DNA from: Caldicellulosiruptor diazotrophicus
GTDB taxonomy: Bacteria; Bacillota; Thermoanaerobacteria; Caldicellulosiruptorales; Caldicellulosiruptoraceae
NCBI RefSeq assembly: GCF_017347585.1
Contig: NZ_AP024480.1
Location: 734,001-798,000 of the forward strand
Length of the DNA stretch: 64,000 nucleotides
Direction of reading: 5' to 3'
The position numbers and the translations under genes are program-made. The notes under the pieces are model-generated. The model was not told the origin of the DNA and made no database searches. It saw only the letters and a program-made list of their open reading frames with translations. Shown here in pieces: positions 42,822 through 53,218 of this stretch. Within the stretch, counting starts at the first letter, position 1. The number at the start of each line of letters is the position of its first letter.

Positions 42822-43808
42822 ATGAATGATATTGTTGTAACAAGCAGGATAAGGCTTGCAAGGAATCTTTCTGATGTGCCTTTTACCATAAAGATGAATG
42901 ACTATGATGCTTCAAATGTTATAGATAGGGTAAAAAATGTAATTTTGAAAAACAAGCAGTATCACTTTGACTTTTTCGAGATAAAAAAACTGCCTCTTCT
43001 AAAACGCCAAGTGCTTATAGAAAAACATTTGATATCACCTGCACTTGCATCATCAAAAATAAAAAGTGCTGTAGCAATTGACCAAAATGAGAATATCAGC
43101 ATTATGATAAATGAAGAAGACCATTTAAGAATTCAGGTTCTTTACAGGGGGCAGGAAATACAAAAAGCATGGGAAGATGCAAACAAAATTGATGATTTTT
43201 TGGAACAACATCTTCCTTATGCCTATGACGAAACATGGGGGTATCTCACTTCGTGTCCCACAAATGTAGGAACAGGTTTGAGAGCATCATTTATGGTCCA
43301 TCTTCCTGCCTTAACACTTCTGGGGTATATGAAAGGAATAATTGATACAATAACAAAGCTGGGGATTGCAGTACGTGGATTTTATGGTGAGGGGAGTGAG
43401 GCTGCAGGGAACCTTTACCAAATTTCCAATCAGATAACATTGGGTCAGCCTGAAGAAGATATTATAGCAAATGTGGTCTCAATAACCAATCAGATAATAG
43501 AGCAGGAACAGCAGGCAAGGTTGAAACTTTTGAGTGAAAACAGAGCTTTTGTTGAAGACAAAGTCTACAGATCATATGGAATTTTAAAATATGCAAGGAA
43601 TATCTCTTCAAACGAAGCTTTAAGACTTATATCTGATGTTAGAATGGGCATAAGTATGGGTATAATTAAGGAGACAACAATCGACAAGCTGGATGTGCTT
43701 TTGAATTTAATTCAGCCAGCTATTATCCAAGACTATTTTGGCAGAGAAATGACACCAGAGGAAAGAGATATAAAAAGAGCAGAACTTATAAGAAAAATTT
43801 TAGGATAG
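42822..43808 (+). CDS. mcsB: McsB protein-arginine kinase
   Basis: McsB marks proteins with phosphoarginine for ClpCP degradation and inactivates CtsR. At 328 residues it is a phosphagen-kinase homologue without the N-terminal domain. VTSRIRLARNLSDVPFT is at the start, the catalytic Cys is in LTSCPTNVGTGLRAS (about 144-158), and the RGFYGEGSEAAGNLYQISN loop follows. The stop precedes clpC by 15 nt. Confidence 0.96.
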   Translation: MNDIVVTSRIRLARNLSDVPFTIKMNDYDASNVIDRVKNVILKNKQYHFDFFEIKKLPLLKRQVLIEKHLISPALASSKIKSAVAIDQNENISIMINEEDHLRIQVLYRGQEIQKAWEDANKIDDFLEQHLPYAYDETWGYLTSCPTNVGTGLRASFMVHLPALTLLGYMKGIIDTITKLGIAVRGFYGEGSEAAGNLYQISNQITLGQPEEDIIANVVSITNQIIEQEQQARLKLLSENRAFVEDKVYRSYGILKYARNISSNEALRLISDVRMGISMGIIKETTIDKLDVLLNLIQPAIIQDYFGREMTPEERDIKRAELIRKILG

Positions 43809-43823
43809 GGAGGGAAAACTAAT

Positions 43824-46313
43824 ATGTTTCAAGGGAGATTTACAGAAAGAGCTGAAAAAGCAATAATGCTTGCGCAGCAGGCTGCTGCCGAGCTTGGGCA
43901 TAACTATGTTGGTACAGAGCACTTACTTTTGGGACTTATAAGAGAAGGTGGTGGTATTGCTGCAAGAGTTTTGCAAAATCAGGGCGTTACTGAAGAAAAG
44001 GTGATTGATGAGATTGAAGAGTTGATTGGAAGAGGCGACTATCAACTTCCGCAGCCACCAACAGGTTTTACTCCAAGAACAAAAAGAGTGTTTGAGATTG
44101 CTTTTATGGAAGCACGAAGACTTGGCAGCAGCTATATCAGCACAGAACATATCCTTCTTGCTATAATGAGAGAGGGAGAAAGTGTAGCTGTGAGAATTTT
44201 AATGGACCTTGGGGTTGACCCGCAAAGACTTTTTGAAGAGATAATGAAGCTTTTGAACGAAGATGCAAAAAATGTTGGTGGGGTATCTCCACAACAGCAG
44301 ATTAATTTCCAAACACAAAACACTCCAACATTAAATCAGTTTAGTAGAGACCTTACACAACTTGCACTTGAAGGCAAAATTGACCCTGTGATTGGTCGTG
44401 AAAAGGAAATAGAAAGAGTCATTCAAATTTTGTCAAGAAGAACAAAGAACAACCCGTGCTTGATTGGTGAGCCAGGTGTTGGTAAGACTGCTATTGTTGA
44501 AGGACTTGCACAGAAGATTGTTGAGGGCAATGTTCCTGAACTTTTAAGAAATAAAAGGGTTGTGGCTTTAGACCTTTCGGCTATGGTTGCAGGGTCAAAG
44601 TTCAGAGGAGAGTTTGAAGAAAGGCTCAAAAAAGCTATGGAAGAGGTTAGAAAAGCAGGAAATGTAATTCTGTTTATTGATGAGATGCACACCATAATTG
44701 GTGCTGGTGCAGCCGAAGGTGCAATTGATGCGTCAAACATCTTAAAACCTGCTCTTGCACGTGGTGAGATTCAGGTGATTGGTGCAACAACTCTTGATGA
44801 GTACAGAAAACATATAGAAAAAGATGCTGCACTTGAGCGAAGATTCCAGCCAATTTTAGTTGGTGAACCAACACCTGAAGAAGCTATACAGATTTTAAAA
44901 GGTCTTAGAGACAAATACGAAGCTCATCATGGTGTAAAAATAACAGATGAAGCTATAAAAGTTGCAGTTGAGCTTTCTACCAAATATATTACAGATAGAT
45001 ATCTACCTGATAAAGCAATTGACCTTATTGATGAGGCAGCATCAAGAGTAAGACTTAGAATGTACACTTTACCCCCACATGTGAAAGAATTTGAAGAGAA
45101 GATTGAGAAACTTGAAAAAGAAAAAGAGGAAGCTATAAGGCTTCAGGAATATGAAAAAGCTGCAAAAATAAGAGATGAAATAATGAAGCTTCGTCAGGAA
45201 CTTGAAAAGATAAAAAATTCATGGACAAATGACCAACAAAAGACCCAGCCAATTGTTACAGAAGATGATATAGCATACATTGTATCAAGCTGGACAGGAA
45301 TTCCAGTAAATAAACTTACCGAAGATGAGTCTGAAAGACTTTTAAAGCTTGAAGAGGTTTTGCACAGACGAGTTGTTGGTCAGGATGAGGCTGTCAGGGC
45401 TGTTGCAAGGGCTATACGACGAGGGAGAGTTGGGCTCAAAGACCCGAAAAGGCCAATTGGTTCGTTTATCTTCCTTGGACCTACTGGTGTAGGAAAAACA
45501 GAGCTTGCACGAGCTTTGGCAGAAGCACTGTTTGGTACAGAGGATGCGATGATAAGAATTGATATGTCGGAGTATATGGAAAAGTTCAACGTGTCAAAAC
45601 TAATTGGTTCACCTCCGGGCTATGTTGGGTATGAAGAAGGTGGCCAGCTTACCGAAAAGGTCAGAAGAAGACCTTACTCTGTTGTGCTGTTTGATGAAAT
45701 AGAAAAAGCACATCCTGATGTTTTCAACCTGCTTTTGCAGATACTTGATGATGGAAGGCTCACAGATTCGCAGGGAAGAACGGTCAGTTTCCGAAACACT
45801 GTTATCATCATGACATCTAATATAGGAGCAAACCTTATCACAAACCCTAAAAAGTTAGGATTTTCAACTTCAGAAGATGAAAAGCAAAGGACATATGAGA
45901 GAATAAAAGAAAATGTCATGAGTGAGCTAAAGAAAACTTTCAGACCAGAGTTTTTGAACAGGATTGATGAAATTATAGTCTTTCATCCGCTTGACGAAGA
46001 TGATGTCAAAAAGATTGTAGAGATAATGCTCAAAAACTTGCAGGAGAGGATAAAAGCAAGTGACTACTATGCAGAGTTTACCCCCTCCTTGGTTGAAGCA
46101 ATTGCTAAAAAAGGATTTGACCCTGTGTTCGGTGCAAGACCACTAAAACGAGCTATCCAGAGCATGGTAGAAGATAAGATTTCCGAAGCTATCTTGGAGG
46201 GTAAGATAAAGCAGGGTGACGAATTTATAGTAGACTTTGTTGACGGAAGTACAGAAATAGTAAAAAAAGAAAAAACATCTACATCTTCATCTGAGATGGC
46301 TCAGTCACAGTAA
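43824..46313 (+). CDS. clpC: ATP-dependent protease ATPase subunit ClpC
   Basis: This Hsp100 unfoldase recognises phosphoarginine and feeds ClpP. At 829 residues it has a ClpN double repeat (1-145), AAA-1 with Walker A GEPGVGKT (about 213-220), a middle domain with a UVR-like coiled coil (about 420-460; [19 protein letters not shown]), AAA-2 with GPTGVGKT (about 552-559), and a C-terminal D2-small domain. The tail is Ser/Thr-rich. An apparent LGF ClpP-binding loop ([11 protein letters not shown]) is present in AAA-2. It is controlled by CtsR through the shared operon. Confidence 0.97.
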   Translation: MFQGRFTERAEKAIMLAQQAAAELGHNYVGTEHLLLGLIREGGGIAARVLQNQGVTEEKVIDEIEELIGRGDYQLPQPPTGFTPRTKRVFEIAFMEARRLGSSYISTEHILLAIMREGESVAVRILMDLGVDPQRLFEEIMKLLNEDAKNVGGVSPQQQINFQTQNTPTLNQFSRDLTQLALEGKIDPVIGREKEIERVIQILSRRTKNNPCLIGEPGVGKTAIVEGLAQKIVEGNVPELLRNKRVVALDLSAMVAGSKFRGEFEERLKKAMEEVRKAGNVILFIDEMHTIIGAGAAEGAIDASNILKPALARGEIQVIGATTLDEYRKHIEKDAALERRFQPILVGEPTPEEAIQILKGLRDKYEAHHGVKITDEAIKVAVELSTKYITDRYLPDKAIDLIDEAASRVRLRMYTLPPHVKEFEEKIEKLEKEKEEAIRLQEYEKAAKIRDEIMKLRQELEKIKNSWTNDQQKTQPIVTEDDIAYIVSSWTGIPVNKLTEDESERLLKLEEVLHRRVVGQDEAVRAVARAIRRGRVGLKDPKRPIGSFIFLGPTGVGKTELARALAEALFGTEDAMIRIDMSEYMEKFNVSKLIGSPPGYVGYEEGGQLTEKVRRRPYSVVLFDEIEKAHPDVFNLLLQILDDGRLTDSQGRTVSFRNTVIIMTSNIGANLITNPKKLGFSTSEDEKQRTYERIKENVMSELKKTFRPEFLNRIDEIIVFHPLDEDDVKKIVEIMLKNLQERIKASDYYAEFTPSLVEAIAKKGFDPVFGARPLKRAIQSMVEDKISEAILEGKIKQGDEFIVDFVDGSTEIVKKEKTSTSSSEMAQSQ

Positions 46314-46318
46314 AAATT

Positions 46319-46359
46319 AAAGCGGGAGCAAATTTTTGGTTTTAAGCTCCCGCTTTTTT
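46319..46359 (+). terminator. Intrinsic terminator of the ctsR operon
   Basis: aaagcgggagc (46319-46329) pairs with gctcccgcttt (46346-46356), followed by Ts. It also lies just beyond the convergent pfp stop. Confidence 0.88.
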
Positions 46360-46365
46360 GTGAGT

Positions 46366-47613
46366 TTATACAACCTTCTTTGGCACCATTATCTTTCTGA
46401 GCTTTGCATATCGAGGAAGACCTCTTTCGTACTTGACTTCAACTTCACCTTCAATTAGCGGCTGGATATAGTTAAGAGCGTCTTCTTTTACATAATTGCC
46501 ATCATGAGAGATCCATGCAAGTGGAACAAGCTTTTCTGCGTTTGCAACCTTGTTCAGCTCAACAAGTTCTGTTGAACTTGAATAAGGATTATCGCTGTCG
46601 CGTTTTATTGCAACCATATATCCGCAAGCACCTTCAACAGCGTACCTTACTGCCATGCGTCCAACCATATATGCTTCCTCAACGTCAGTTTTGGACATGA
46701 TATGAGCAGCACTTCGTTGTAGTACGTTGAATTGGATTGATTTTACTCTCTTTTCCACTTCTTCGCGGATGATGTTCTCTAAAACAAACGCTGCTCCGCC
46801 AAGCTGTACATGACCAAATGCGTCTATTCCGAACTTGTGACTCATATCAGCAATATATTTGCCTTCTTTATCTTTAATACCTTCTGATACAACAATAGTA
46901 ATCTTTCCGGTTTTTTTATGGATATTTCTTACATCATCCAAAAATTTATCAATCGAAAATGGAACCTCAGGAAGGTATATTAAATCTGGGGCACCTATAT
47001 CTTTTGATGCCAGTGCAGATGCTGCTGCAAGCCAGCCAGCGTTTCTTCCCATCACTTCAATTATAGTAACAATGTTTGTTGGGTACACCACAGCATCTCT
47101 TGCAATTTCCATCACAGATGTTGCAATGTACTTTGCTGCACTTCCAAAACCCGGGCAATGGTCTGTCATCACAAGGTCATTGTCAATTGTCTTTGGAATA
47201 CCGATTATGCAGATATCATACCCAATCTTTTGCGCGTATCGTGTTAATTTATCAGCTGTATCCATAGAGTCGTTTCCGCCTATATAGAAAAAATAACGGA
47301 TGTTGTGTGCTTCAAATACATTGAAAATCTTAATATAGTCCTTTTCGTCATGTTCAAAAGGCTTGAGCTGATACCTGCAAGAACCTAAGGCAGATGATGG
47401 AGTTGTCTTTAAAAGTTTTAGCTCTTCAGGATCTTCCATTCTGAGGTCGTAAAGCTCTTCGTCAATTAAACCGATGATTCCATTTTTAGCACCATAAATG
47501 GCACGGATAGGATGTTGTTTCATAGCCTCTTCAATAACACCCAAAAGCGAAGCGTTGATAACAGCAGTTGGCCCCCCTGATTGCGCGACCACGCAGTTAC
47601 CCTCTTTTGGCAT
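46366..47613 (-). CDS. pfp: Pyrophosphate-type 6-phosphofructokinase
   Basis: This 415-residue glycolytic enzyme phosphorylates fructose 6-phosphate. The ATP-binding type has GGDGS; here the sequence is GGNDSMDTA (about 112-120), with Asp in the next position and PKTIDNDL (about 139-146), both marks of PPi-dependent enzymes. MGRNAGWLAAASALA (about 188-202) is the fructose 6-phosphate region. PPi use spares ATP in glycolysis, common in anaerobic thermophiles. It is a monocistronic unit with Shine-Dalgarno gggaggga. Confidence 0.9.
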   Translation of the reverse strand: MPKEGNCVVAQSGGPTAVINASLLGVIEEAMKQHPIRAIYGAKNGIIGLIDEELYDLRMEDPEELKLLKTTPSSALGSCRYQLKPFEHDEKDYIKIFNVFEAHNIRYFFYIGGNDSMDTADKLTRYAQKIGYDICIIGIPKTIDNDLVMTDHCPGFGSAAKYIATSVMEIARDAVVYPTNIVTIIEVMGRNAGWLAAASALASKDIGAPDLIYLPEVPFSIDKFLDDVRNIHKKTGKITIVVSEGIKDKEGKYIADMSHKFGIDAFGHVQLGGAAFVLENIIREEVEKRVKSIQFNVLQRSAAHIMSKTDVEEAYMVGRMAVRYAVEGACGYMVAIKRDSDNPYSSSTELVELNKVANAEKLVPLAWISHDGNYVKEDALNYIQPLIEGEVEVKYERGLPRYAKLRKIMVPKKVV

Positions 47614-47670
47614 TCAAAATCCCTCCCGTCTATATTTTTAGTTTATCTAAATAGTTAAACATAGAAGCCA

Positions 47671-49428
47671 TTACTCAACTTTGTTAAAGTTATCAATGTT
47701 TTCAGGTGAATCAACAATGATAGTCTTGAAATTATCGTATATAACAAAACCTGGCTTGGATTTAGGTGGTTTTTTTACATACTTTACAAACGTATAGTCA
47801 ACCGGCACTTTTGTTGAATGCTTAGCTTTACTAAAGTAGCTTGCAAGGAGTGCAGCTTCGACTAAGGTTGTTTGTGGAACTTCTTTATTGTTTGTACGAA
47901 TTATAACATGAGATCCAGGGATCTTTTGGGTGTGAAGCCAGATGTCATGGCTTGATGCAAATCTTAGGGTGAGAAAATCGTTCTGCAGGTTGTTTCTACC
48001 CACATATATGTCAAATCCGTCTGAGCTGATAAAATGGTGAGGTTTTGATTTTTGATTTTCTTTTTTCTTTTGCTGACCTGCGTTTTCTGCCTGAGTTTTG
48101 ATATAGCCTTCTTTTTCCAACTCTTCTTCAATACTCAAAAGGTCTTCTATCTCTTGGCTTTTTTCAAGCAATGCTTCTAAACTTTGCAAAAATTCAAGTT
48201 CTTTTTCAATTTCAATAATCTCACTTTTTGCATATTCTTCAGCTTTTTTGAGCTTATTGTAAAGCTTATAGTACCTCTCGGCATTCTGTTTCAAATCTTT
48301 ATCTTTTTCAATTGGAATTTTTATGACAGACAAATCTTCGCTGTAATAATCAATAACTTCAATAAAATCTCGGTTTGTTTCTTTTGTCTGAAAAAGATTT
48401 GCTAAAATTAGGTCTCCATATTTTTTGTAAACCTCGGCATTTTTAGCTTCTTGGATTTTTTGAATGTTCTGTTCATATTTTTGGCTTAGCTTTTTTATAT
48501 TTTGTTCTATAGTTTTCTGAAGATATTGGCGTTTTTCAATAAATAGTGTGTATTGTTCTTTTTTAAAATAGTACTCGTCTATACACGAATTTAAATTTTC
48601 AAAATGTTTCTTAGAGTAATTAGTGTAACACTTCAAGTCGACAGCATAAAAATCTACAACATTTCCTTTTTCAGTATATAGCGTTGGAAGTATTTCCCCT
48701 TTTTCGACTATATAATATAATAATTCTTTTAAAGTATCAAAAATCCTTTTAATTGTATTCGCATTTTCAAAACTTTTTTCAAAAACTTGTGCACGCAAGA
48801 TAACTTCAATTGCAAATTGTTTGCTAATTCCTGAAAGATTATCGGTCAGAATATTTTCTGGACTTTTGTTTGAGGATTTGAAAAAAGAGACAAATTCATC
48901 AAACGAGATTTCAGTAGGATTTTTCTTTGTCAAAACTGGTGGTAAAGAATATTTAACTCCAGGTAGAATTGGTCTTGGTGAGTCTTCAAATGACAGCCTT
49001 TTTATTGCATCAATAATTTTGTAATTGGAGTCTATCAAAAATATATTGCTGTGCCTTCCCATCATTTCGAATACGATATACTTTACTTCTGTGTCACCCA
49101 GCTCACTCTTTGTCTCAAACTCTATCTTCAAAATTCTTTCTAACCCTTCCTGATAAATTCCGATAATCCTTGCTCCAAGTAAATTCTTGCGCAAAATCAT
49201 GCAGAAATTTGGAGCAACGTCTGGGTTTTTCTTTTGCCTTTCTGTGAAGTATATCCTTGGGAGAGAAGGATTTGCAGAGATAATAAGTTTTTTTGTTTTT
49301 CCAAGCTTGTAAATATAAAGGTTTACTTCAAACTGATTTGGCTGATATATCCTTTCAACTTTACCATCTACAAGCTCCAAAATTAATTCTTTTTTAAGCA
49401 CACTTAGAACAACTCCGTCAAATGGCAT
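47671..49428 (-). CDS. rqcH: RqcH / NFACT family ribosome quality-control protein
   Basis: RqcH binds stalled 50S-peptidyl-tRNA complexes and directs C-terminal alanine tailing. At 585 residues the NFACT-N domain (about 1-190; MPFDGVVLSVLKKELILEL start, the MILRKNLLGARI segment, FEMMGRHSNIFLID), two HhH/coiled-coil segments (about 270-435), and the C-terminal NFACT-R domain (about 460-575; HFISSDGFDIYVGRNNLQND, SHDIWLHTQKIPGSHVIIR) are in order. It was formerly called fibronectin-binding protein A. It lies 3 nt from the O-antigen ligase-like gene. Confidence 0.93.
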   Translation of the reverse strand: MPFDGVVLSVLKKELILELVDGKVERIYQPNQFEVNLYIYKLGKTKKLIISANPSLPRIYFTERQKKNPDVAPNFCMILRKNLLGARIIGIYQEGLERILKIEFETKSELGDTEVKYIVFEMMGRHSNIFLIDSNYKIIDAIKRLSFEDSPRPILPGVKYSLPPVLTKKNPTEISFDEFVSFFKSSNKSPENILTDNLSGISKQFAIEVILRAQVFEKSFENANTIKRIFDTLKELLYYIVEKGEILPTLYTEKGNVVDFYAVDLKCYTNYSKKHFENLNSCIDEYYFKKEQYTLFIEKRQYLQKTIEQNIKKLSQKYEQNIQKIQEAKNAEVYKKYGDLILANLFQTKETNRDFIEVIDYYSEDLSVIKIPIEKDKDLKQNAERYYKLYNKLKKAEEYAKSEIIEIEKELEFLQSLEALLEKSQEIEDLLSIEEELEKEGYIKTQAENAGQQKKKENQKSKPHHFISSDGFDIYVGRNNLQNDFLTLRFASSHDIWLHTQKIPGSHVIIRTNNKEVPQTTLVEAALLASYFSKAKHSTKVPVDYTFVKYVKKPPKSKPGFVIYDNFKTIIVDSPENIDNFNKVE

Positions 49429-49431
49429 CTT

Positions 49432-50817
49432 TTAGCTTCCTCCATTATTGTAAATGTCGTTTTGTTCAAAAAATCGGTTTTTGTCTTCTGCTGATTTGAG
49501 AGCAAATAAAAATCCCAAAAACAGCCAGAAATATGTTGTCATCATAGGAACTTCAAAGATGTTTTCAACGATATTGTGCAGCAAGACTGTTGCAAGACCT
49601 ATGAGTACTCCGCTTGCTATATTCTTCAGTTCTTTCGAGTGCAGATGTTTTACAGTTCTTGCAGCAAGCAAAAGCCCTACTATAAACACTAAAATCATAA
49701 TGCCTACTCCAATAATTCCCATTTCAACAGCACTTTTCAGATAAAAATTATCTACGTAAAACGCATTGGCTATATTTCTCTTTGCAACCGCACCGCCAAA
49801 TCTTCCAAATCCAACCCCAAAGAGAGGATGCTGCATTAATATTTCGTATGCTTTTGTCCAGCGGGCAATTCTTCCTGCCCTTGCACTGCTTTTGGCGTAC
49901 TCAGAGCTTAGCATATAAAGCACTCTCATTACAATTGAAGGTGCTAAAATAGGGACTGATATAAAGATGGCAAAGAGAATACCCAAAACTCTTTTGTCTA
50001 TGAAAAAACCAAAAAGAAGCATTGAAAACAAAAATGCAAGCCATGCACCTCTTGAAAACGTAAACCCAAGGCAGGCAATCATTGAAATCAACACAACCGC
50101 ATAATAAATTCTCTTTTTAATATTTTTCTCATAAAGCACATACGGAAGTACAAACGGGATTGACATTGCCAATAAACTTCCAAGGACATTTGGACTTCCT
50201 ATAATTGAAAACACCCTTGTTCTTATATATGTTTCTCTACTACTATCAATCCAGCTTGAGGGTATTTCAACACCAATAATATACTGATATATGCCATAGA
50301 TGGATATTATAAACATCATCAAGATAAATATTTTAATAATCCTTTCAAACTGCTTTGCGTCTTTTAAAAGCCACAGTCCGACAAAGAACCATAAGGCATA
50401 CTCTGCGTATACTCTAAAACCTTCTATTGCTATTCTCATATCAGGCGAATTTTTAAGCAGTAAAAACACACAGACAAGTAAAAAAATCAGAATGTATACG
50501 TCTAAAGGAGAAAGTCTCAAACTTGATTGGTTTTTTATAACTGACTTTAAAAGCAGCGCAAAGATAATTATCAAAAATAGCACTTCATCCCATACAGAAG
50601 CAAAACTGCTTAATATAGGAAGTTTTCTAAAAAGAAAATCCATAAATGCATAAAGTACAATACCATATATCAGCTTAGATGGCTCTTCTAATGTTATCAA
50701 TACAAGCAAAAACAGACCAAATGCAAGTATACCTATCTTTAAAGAGAACAGACTACTTAAAATTCCAAGTGTGAGTATCAAAAAAGAGGTGATATATAAA
50801 GACTTTTTCTCAACCAT
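49432..50817 (-). CDS. O-antigen ligase-like / Wzy-type membrane protein
   Basis: The 461-residue protein has about 11 membrane helices. The family signature is FSRGAWLAFLFS (about 252-263) and HPLFGVGFGRFGG (about 330-342), as in WaaL/Wzy-type glycan ligases and polymerases. In a Gram-positive it may polymerise or attach a wall polysaccharide. It is transcribed with the 50845 gene upstream and rqcH downstream. Confidence 0.85.
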   Translation of the reverse strand: MVEKKSLYITSFLILTLGILSSLFSLKIGILAFGLFLLVLITLEEPSKLIYGIVLYAFMDFLFRKLPILSSFASVWDEVLFLIIIFALLLKSVIKNQSSLRLSPLDVYILIFLLVCVFLLLKNSPDMRIAIEGFRVYAEYALWFFVGLWLLKDAKQFERIIKIFILMMFIISIYGIYQYIIGVEIPSSWIDSSRETYIRTRVFSIIGSPNVLGSLLAMSIPFVLPYVLYEKNIKKRIYYAVVLISMIACLGFTFSRGAWLAFLFSMLLFGFFIDKRVLGILFAIFISVPILAPSIVMRVLYMLSSEYAKSSARAGRIARWTKAYEILMQHPLFGVGFGRFGGAVAKRNIANAFYVDNFYLKSAVEMGIIGVGIMILVFIVGLLLAARTVKHLHSKELKNIASGVLIGLATVLLHNIVENIFEVPMMTTYFWLFLGFLFALKSAEDKNRFFEQNDIYNNGGS

Positions 50818-50844
50818 CTTTTTTCACCTTTCAAAATCTATTTT

Positions 50845-51354
50845 TCAAGAAAAAATATCTTTTAAAAATCTGAGAATTATGCTATGTTTTGAAAACTTCT
50901 TCTTAGCATCTTGAAGACAGAAGAAATTTAACAGTAGCAGTAGAGTCCACGAAAGTAGACTTTTTATTGAGAGAGCACCTTTTGCAATTTTTCCAACTAT
51001 AAAGCCAGTGTGAAAGATAAAAACATAAAAAATTAAGAAAAAAACAGGTTTTTCAGTCATAAATCTTGTCTGTTCACGGGCAATCCAAACCAAAAAACTA
51101 TTTGTCAATAAACTTTTTGAGGAAAATAATATCTGATGTATGCCATTTATAATTTTGCTATAAAAGTTCGAAAGAGCCTTTAAAAAAAGAGGTTGCTGTA
51201 TGTAGTCGTCTTTTGGCTTTTTTCTTACAAGTTCGAAGACTGCTGAGTATCTTGAAAAATAAAAAAGCTTGGAGACAAGTTCATATATTCTGCTTTCCCT
51301 CAGATATCTCGCCAGTAACAGAACCGTTTTGTATGCAAAACTTTCTTTTATCAT
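50845..51354 (-). CDS. Unknown membrane protein, 169 residues
   Basis: I do not recognise a family. The N-terminal part is amphipathic (RYLRESRIYELVSKLFYFSRYS, SNFYSKIINGIHQIL), and two or three hydrophobic segments lie around residues 104-150. There are no motifs of catalysis. It lies between DUF4330 and the O-antigen-ligase-like gene, on the same strand and with short gaps, so a role in envelope glycan handling is inferred from context only. Confidence 0.65.
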   Translation of the reverse strand: MIKESFAYKTVLLLARYLRESRIYELVSKLFYFSRYSAVFELVRKKPKDDYIQQPLFLKALSNFYSKIINGIHQILFSSKSLLTNSFLVWIAREQTRFMTEKPVFFLIFYVFIFHTGFIVGKIAKGALSIKSLLSWTLLLLLNFFCLQDAKKKFSKHSIILRFLKDIFS

Positions 51355-51367
51355 CTTTTCACCAACC

Positions 51368-51886
51368 TTATTCTTTTACAACTTTCACTCCAGTTACAAC
51401 TCCAACAAGTTCTGTAGTTCTTGTCTTTACATAAAATGTCTTTCCAACTCTGACTGTTTGCTTGTCAAGCTTTATTGTTGCTCCTTGCAAGGTTACGTAG
51501 CCATAAATAGTAAGATAGACATCTTTCTTATATGGGTGAGTTGCAACAACAACTTTGCCATCTGACGATGTTCTTTCGTATATTCCGTCTTTTATTTGAA
51601 TGTCCTGAATATATGATTTTGTCAAAGTGTCGCCAGTTACCAAATAATCGTTTTTGTGAAGAGACTGAGCCATAACAGGGTCAGCAAGAGGAATTTTTAC
51701 ATTGATGATTGCCTCGCCAGGCTTGATTTCAACAAATTCATCCTGTGTAGTATCTTCGGATGATTTTGCATGTGATGAAATTTTAGCAAACCCTACCCAT
51801 GCAATTGCAACAATTAGTATTATCAAAATGAGGTCAACAATGTTAATGATACCAAATAGTCTTCCCTTTTGGTCTACTATTTTCAT
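51368..51886 (-). CDS. DUF4330-like membrane-anchored protein
   Basis: The protein has about 172 residues. The start MKIVDQKGRLFGIINIVDLILIILIVAIAWVGF gives a short cytoplasmic tail, then one membrane helix (about 14-34), then an outside domain with GEAIINVKIPLADP and repeating beta segments. This matches my memory of DUF4330. I use the ATG at 51886, preceded by gagggag; a GTG at 51904 would put that ribosome-binding site inside the gene. The function is unknown. It is the promoter-proximal gene of the minus-strand envelope group. Confidence 0.72.
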   Translation of the reverse strand: MKIVDQKGRLFGIINIVDLILIILIVAIAWVGFAKISSHAKSSEDTTQDEFVEIKPGEAIINVKIPLADPVMAQSLHKNDYLVTGDTLTKSYIQDIQIKDGIYERTSSDGKVVVATHPYKKDVYLTIYGYVTLQGATIKLDKQTVRVGKTFYVKTRTTELVGVVTGVKVVKE

Positions 51887-51924
51887 ATCTGTTTCTCCCT
51901 CCACAACAATAGTTTATCAAAACC

Positions 51925-51954
51925 ATAGTATTACAAATTATTGAGCTTGGTCAA
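51925..51954 (-). promoter_or_regulatory. Promoter for the DUF4330 operon
   Basis: On the minus strand, TTGACC (51954-51949) and TACTAT (51930-51925) are 18 bp apart. Confidence 0.45.
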
Positions 51955-51972
51955 GAGATTTTAGAATTTTTG

Positions 51973-52002
51973 TTGACTGAGCTACCAGAAATATTGTATC
52001 TT
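51973..52002 (+). promoter_or_regulatory. Promoter for the glycosyltransferase gene
   Basis: TTGACT (51973-51978) and TATCTT (51997-52002) are 18 bp apart, divergent to the DUF4330 promoter about 20 bp away. Confidence 0.45.
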
Positions 52003-52051
52003 AAGATTTGTAAAAAAAGTTTCAAAAAAATTACTGAGGGACTGAGATAAG

Positions 52052-53218
52052 ATGATAGATATAATTTGTTTTTCAACAACGCCGTGGGATCCAATACCAA
52101 CACGTAAACAACAGATAATGAAAAGAATGCCACAAAACTGTAGGATATTTTATTTAGACCCACCAGTGACCCTGATAGGTCCATTAAAAGATCCAAGTTT
52201 AAGACCTTACCTCACAAGATTTAGAAAGTCTCCAAAAAGAATAAAAGAAAATCTTTTTGTATTTGCTCTACCACCTATCCTCCCTTTTTATAACAAGAAA
52301 AGAGCTATAAATAAGTTTAATCAAAAAATGATAGCAACTTTTGTAAAAGAAGTTATTTATCAGAACTTTGGCTTAAAATCGCCTATAATATGGACATACA
52401 TGCCAAACACTGTTGATGCACTTGAATATCTCTCTTACAGCTTTTTAGTTTACGATTGTATAGACAAGCATTCAGAGTTTCAAGGATTCATTGACAAAGC
52501 TTTGGTTGAGAGCATGGAGGATGAGCTTGCTCAAAAGAGTAATGTAGTTTTCACAACAACCCATGGACTATATAAAAAGCTCAAATTATTAAATCCTCAC
52601 ACCTATCTTGTACCAAACGGTGCTGAGTTTGAACATTTTAATATGGCTTCAAATAGGTTACCTGTACCCGATAAGATGAAGAATATTCCCCATCCTATTT
52701 TTGGCTTTATAGGTGTCATCCACACATGGATTGACACTCAACTTATAGAATATTTAGCAAAAGAAAAAAAAGAGTGGTCTTTTGTTTTAATAGGACCTGT
52801 AGGGGCTGGTGTAAGCGTAGATAATTTAAAGAAACTGAACAATGTTTATTTGCTTGGGAGGATTGATAACAAGGATTTGCCGCAGTATGTCTCTCAATTT
52901 GATGTTTGCTTAAACTTATTCAGAACAAACAAGCTTTCAGAGAATGTAAGTCCGTTAAAGTTTTATGAATATTTGGCAACTGGAAAACCAATTGTTTCAA
53001 CTTCTATACCTCAGGTAGAAGAATTTTCTGATGTTGTATATATTGGCAAAAACTATGATGATATTCTTTCAAAGTGTATTCAAGCTCTACAGGAGGTACA
53101 AAATCCTAAAACTGAAAAGATAGAAAAAAGAATAGAGTATGCAAGGCAAACTTCATGGGATAGCAGAGTAGAACAAATTATTGATATACTAAAGAGGGAA
53201 GGGATAGCTATTGAATAG
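52052..53218 (+). CDS. Glycosyltransferase (GT4-like, TuaH type)
   Basis: The 388-residue cytoplasmic GT-B enzyme has an N-terminal acceptor domain (STTPWDPIPTRKQQIM), the inter-domain YDCIDKHSEF, and a C-terminal donor domain with PNGAEFEHF, FGFIGVIHTWID, IGPVGAG and SPLKFYEYLATGKPIVST (about 297-314). This arrangement resembles TuaH-like transferases of wall polysaccharides. The donor sugar is unknown; the next gene makes a UDP-sugar uronic acid precursor, so it may supply or use it. The two genes overlap by 8 nt. Confidence 0.88.
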   Translation: MIDIICFSTTPWDPIPTRKQQIMKRMPQNCRIFYLDPPVTLIGPLKDPSLRPYLTRFRKSPKRIKENLFVFALPPILPFYNKKRAINKFNQKMIATFVKEVIYQNFGLKSPIIWTYMPNTVDALEYLSYSFLVYDCIDKHSEFQGFIDKALVESMEDELAQKSNVVFTTTHGLYKKLKLLNPHTYLVPNGAEFEHFNMASNRLPVPDKMKNIPHPIFGFIGVIHTWIDTQLIEYLAKEKKEWSFVLIGPVGAGVSVDNLKKLNNVYLLGRIDNKDLPQYVSQFDVCLNLFRTNKLSENVSPLKFYEYLATGKPIVSTSIPQVEEFSDVVYIGKNYDDILSKCIQALQEVQNPKTEKIEKRIEYARQTSWDSRVEQIIDILKREGIAIE

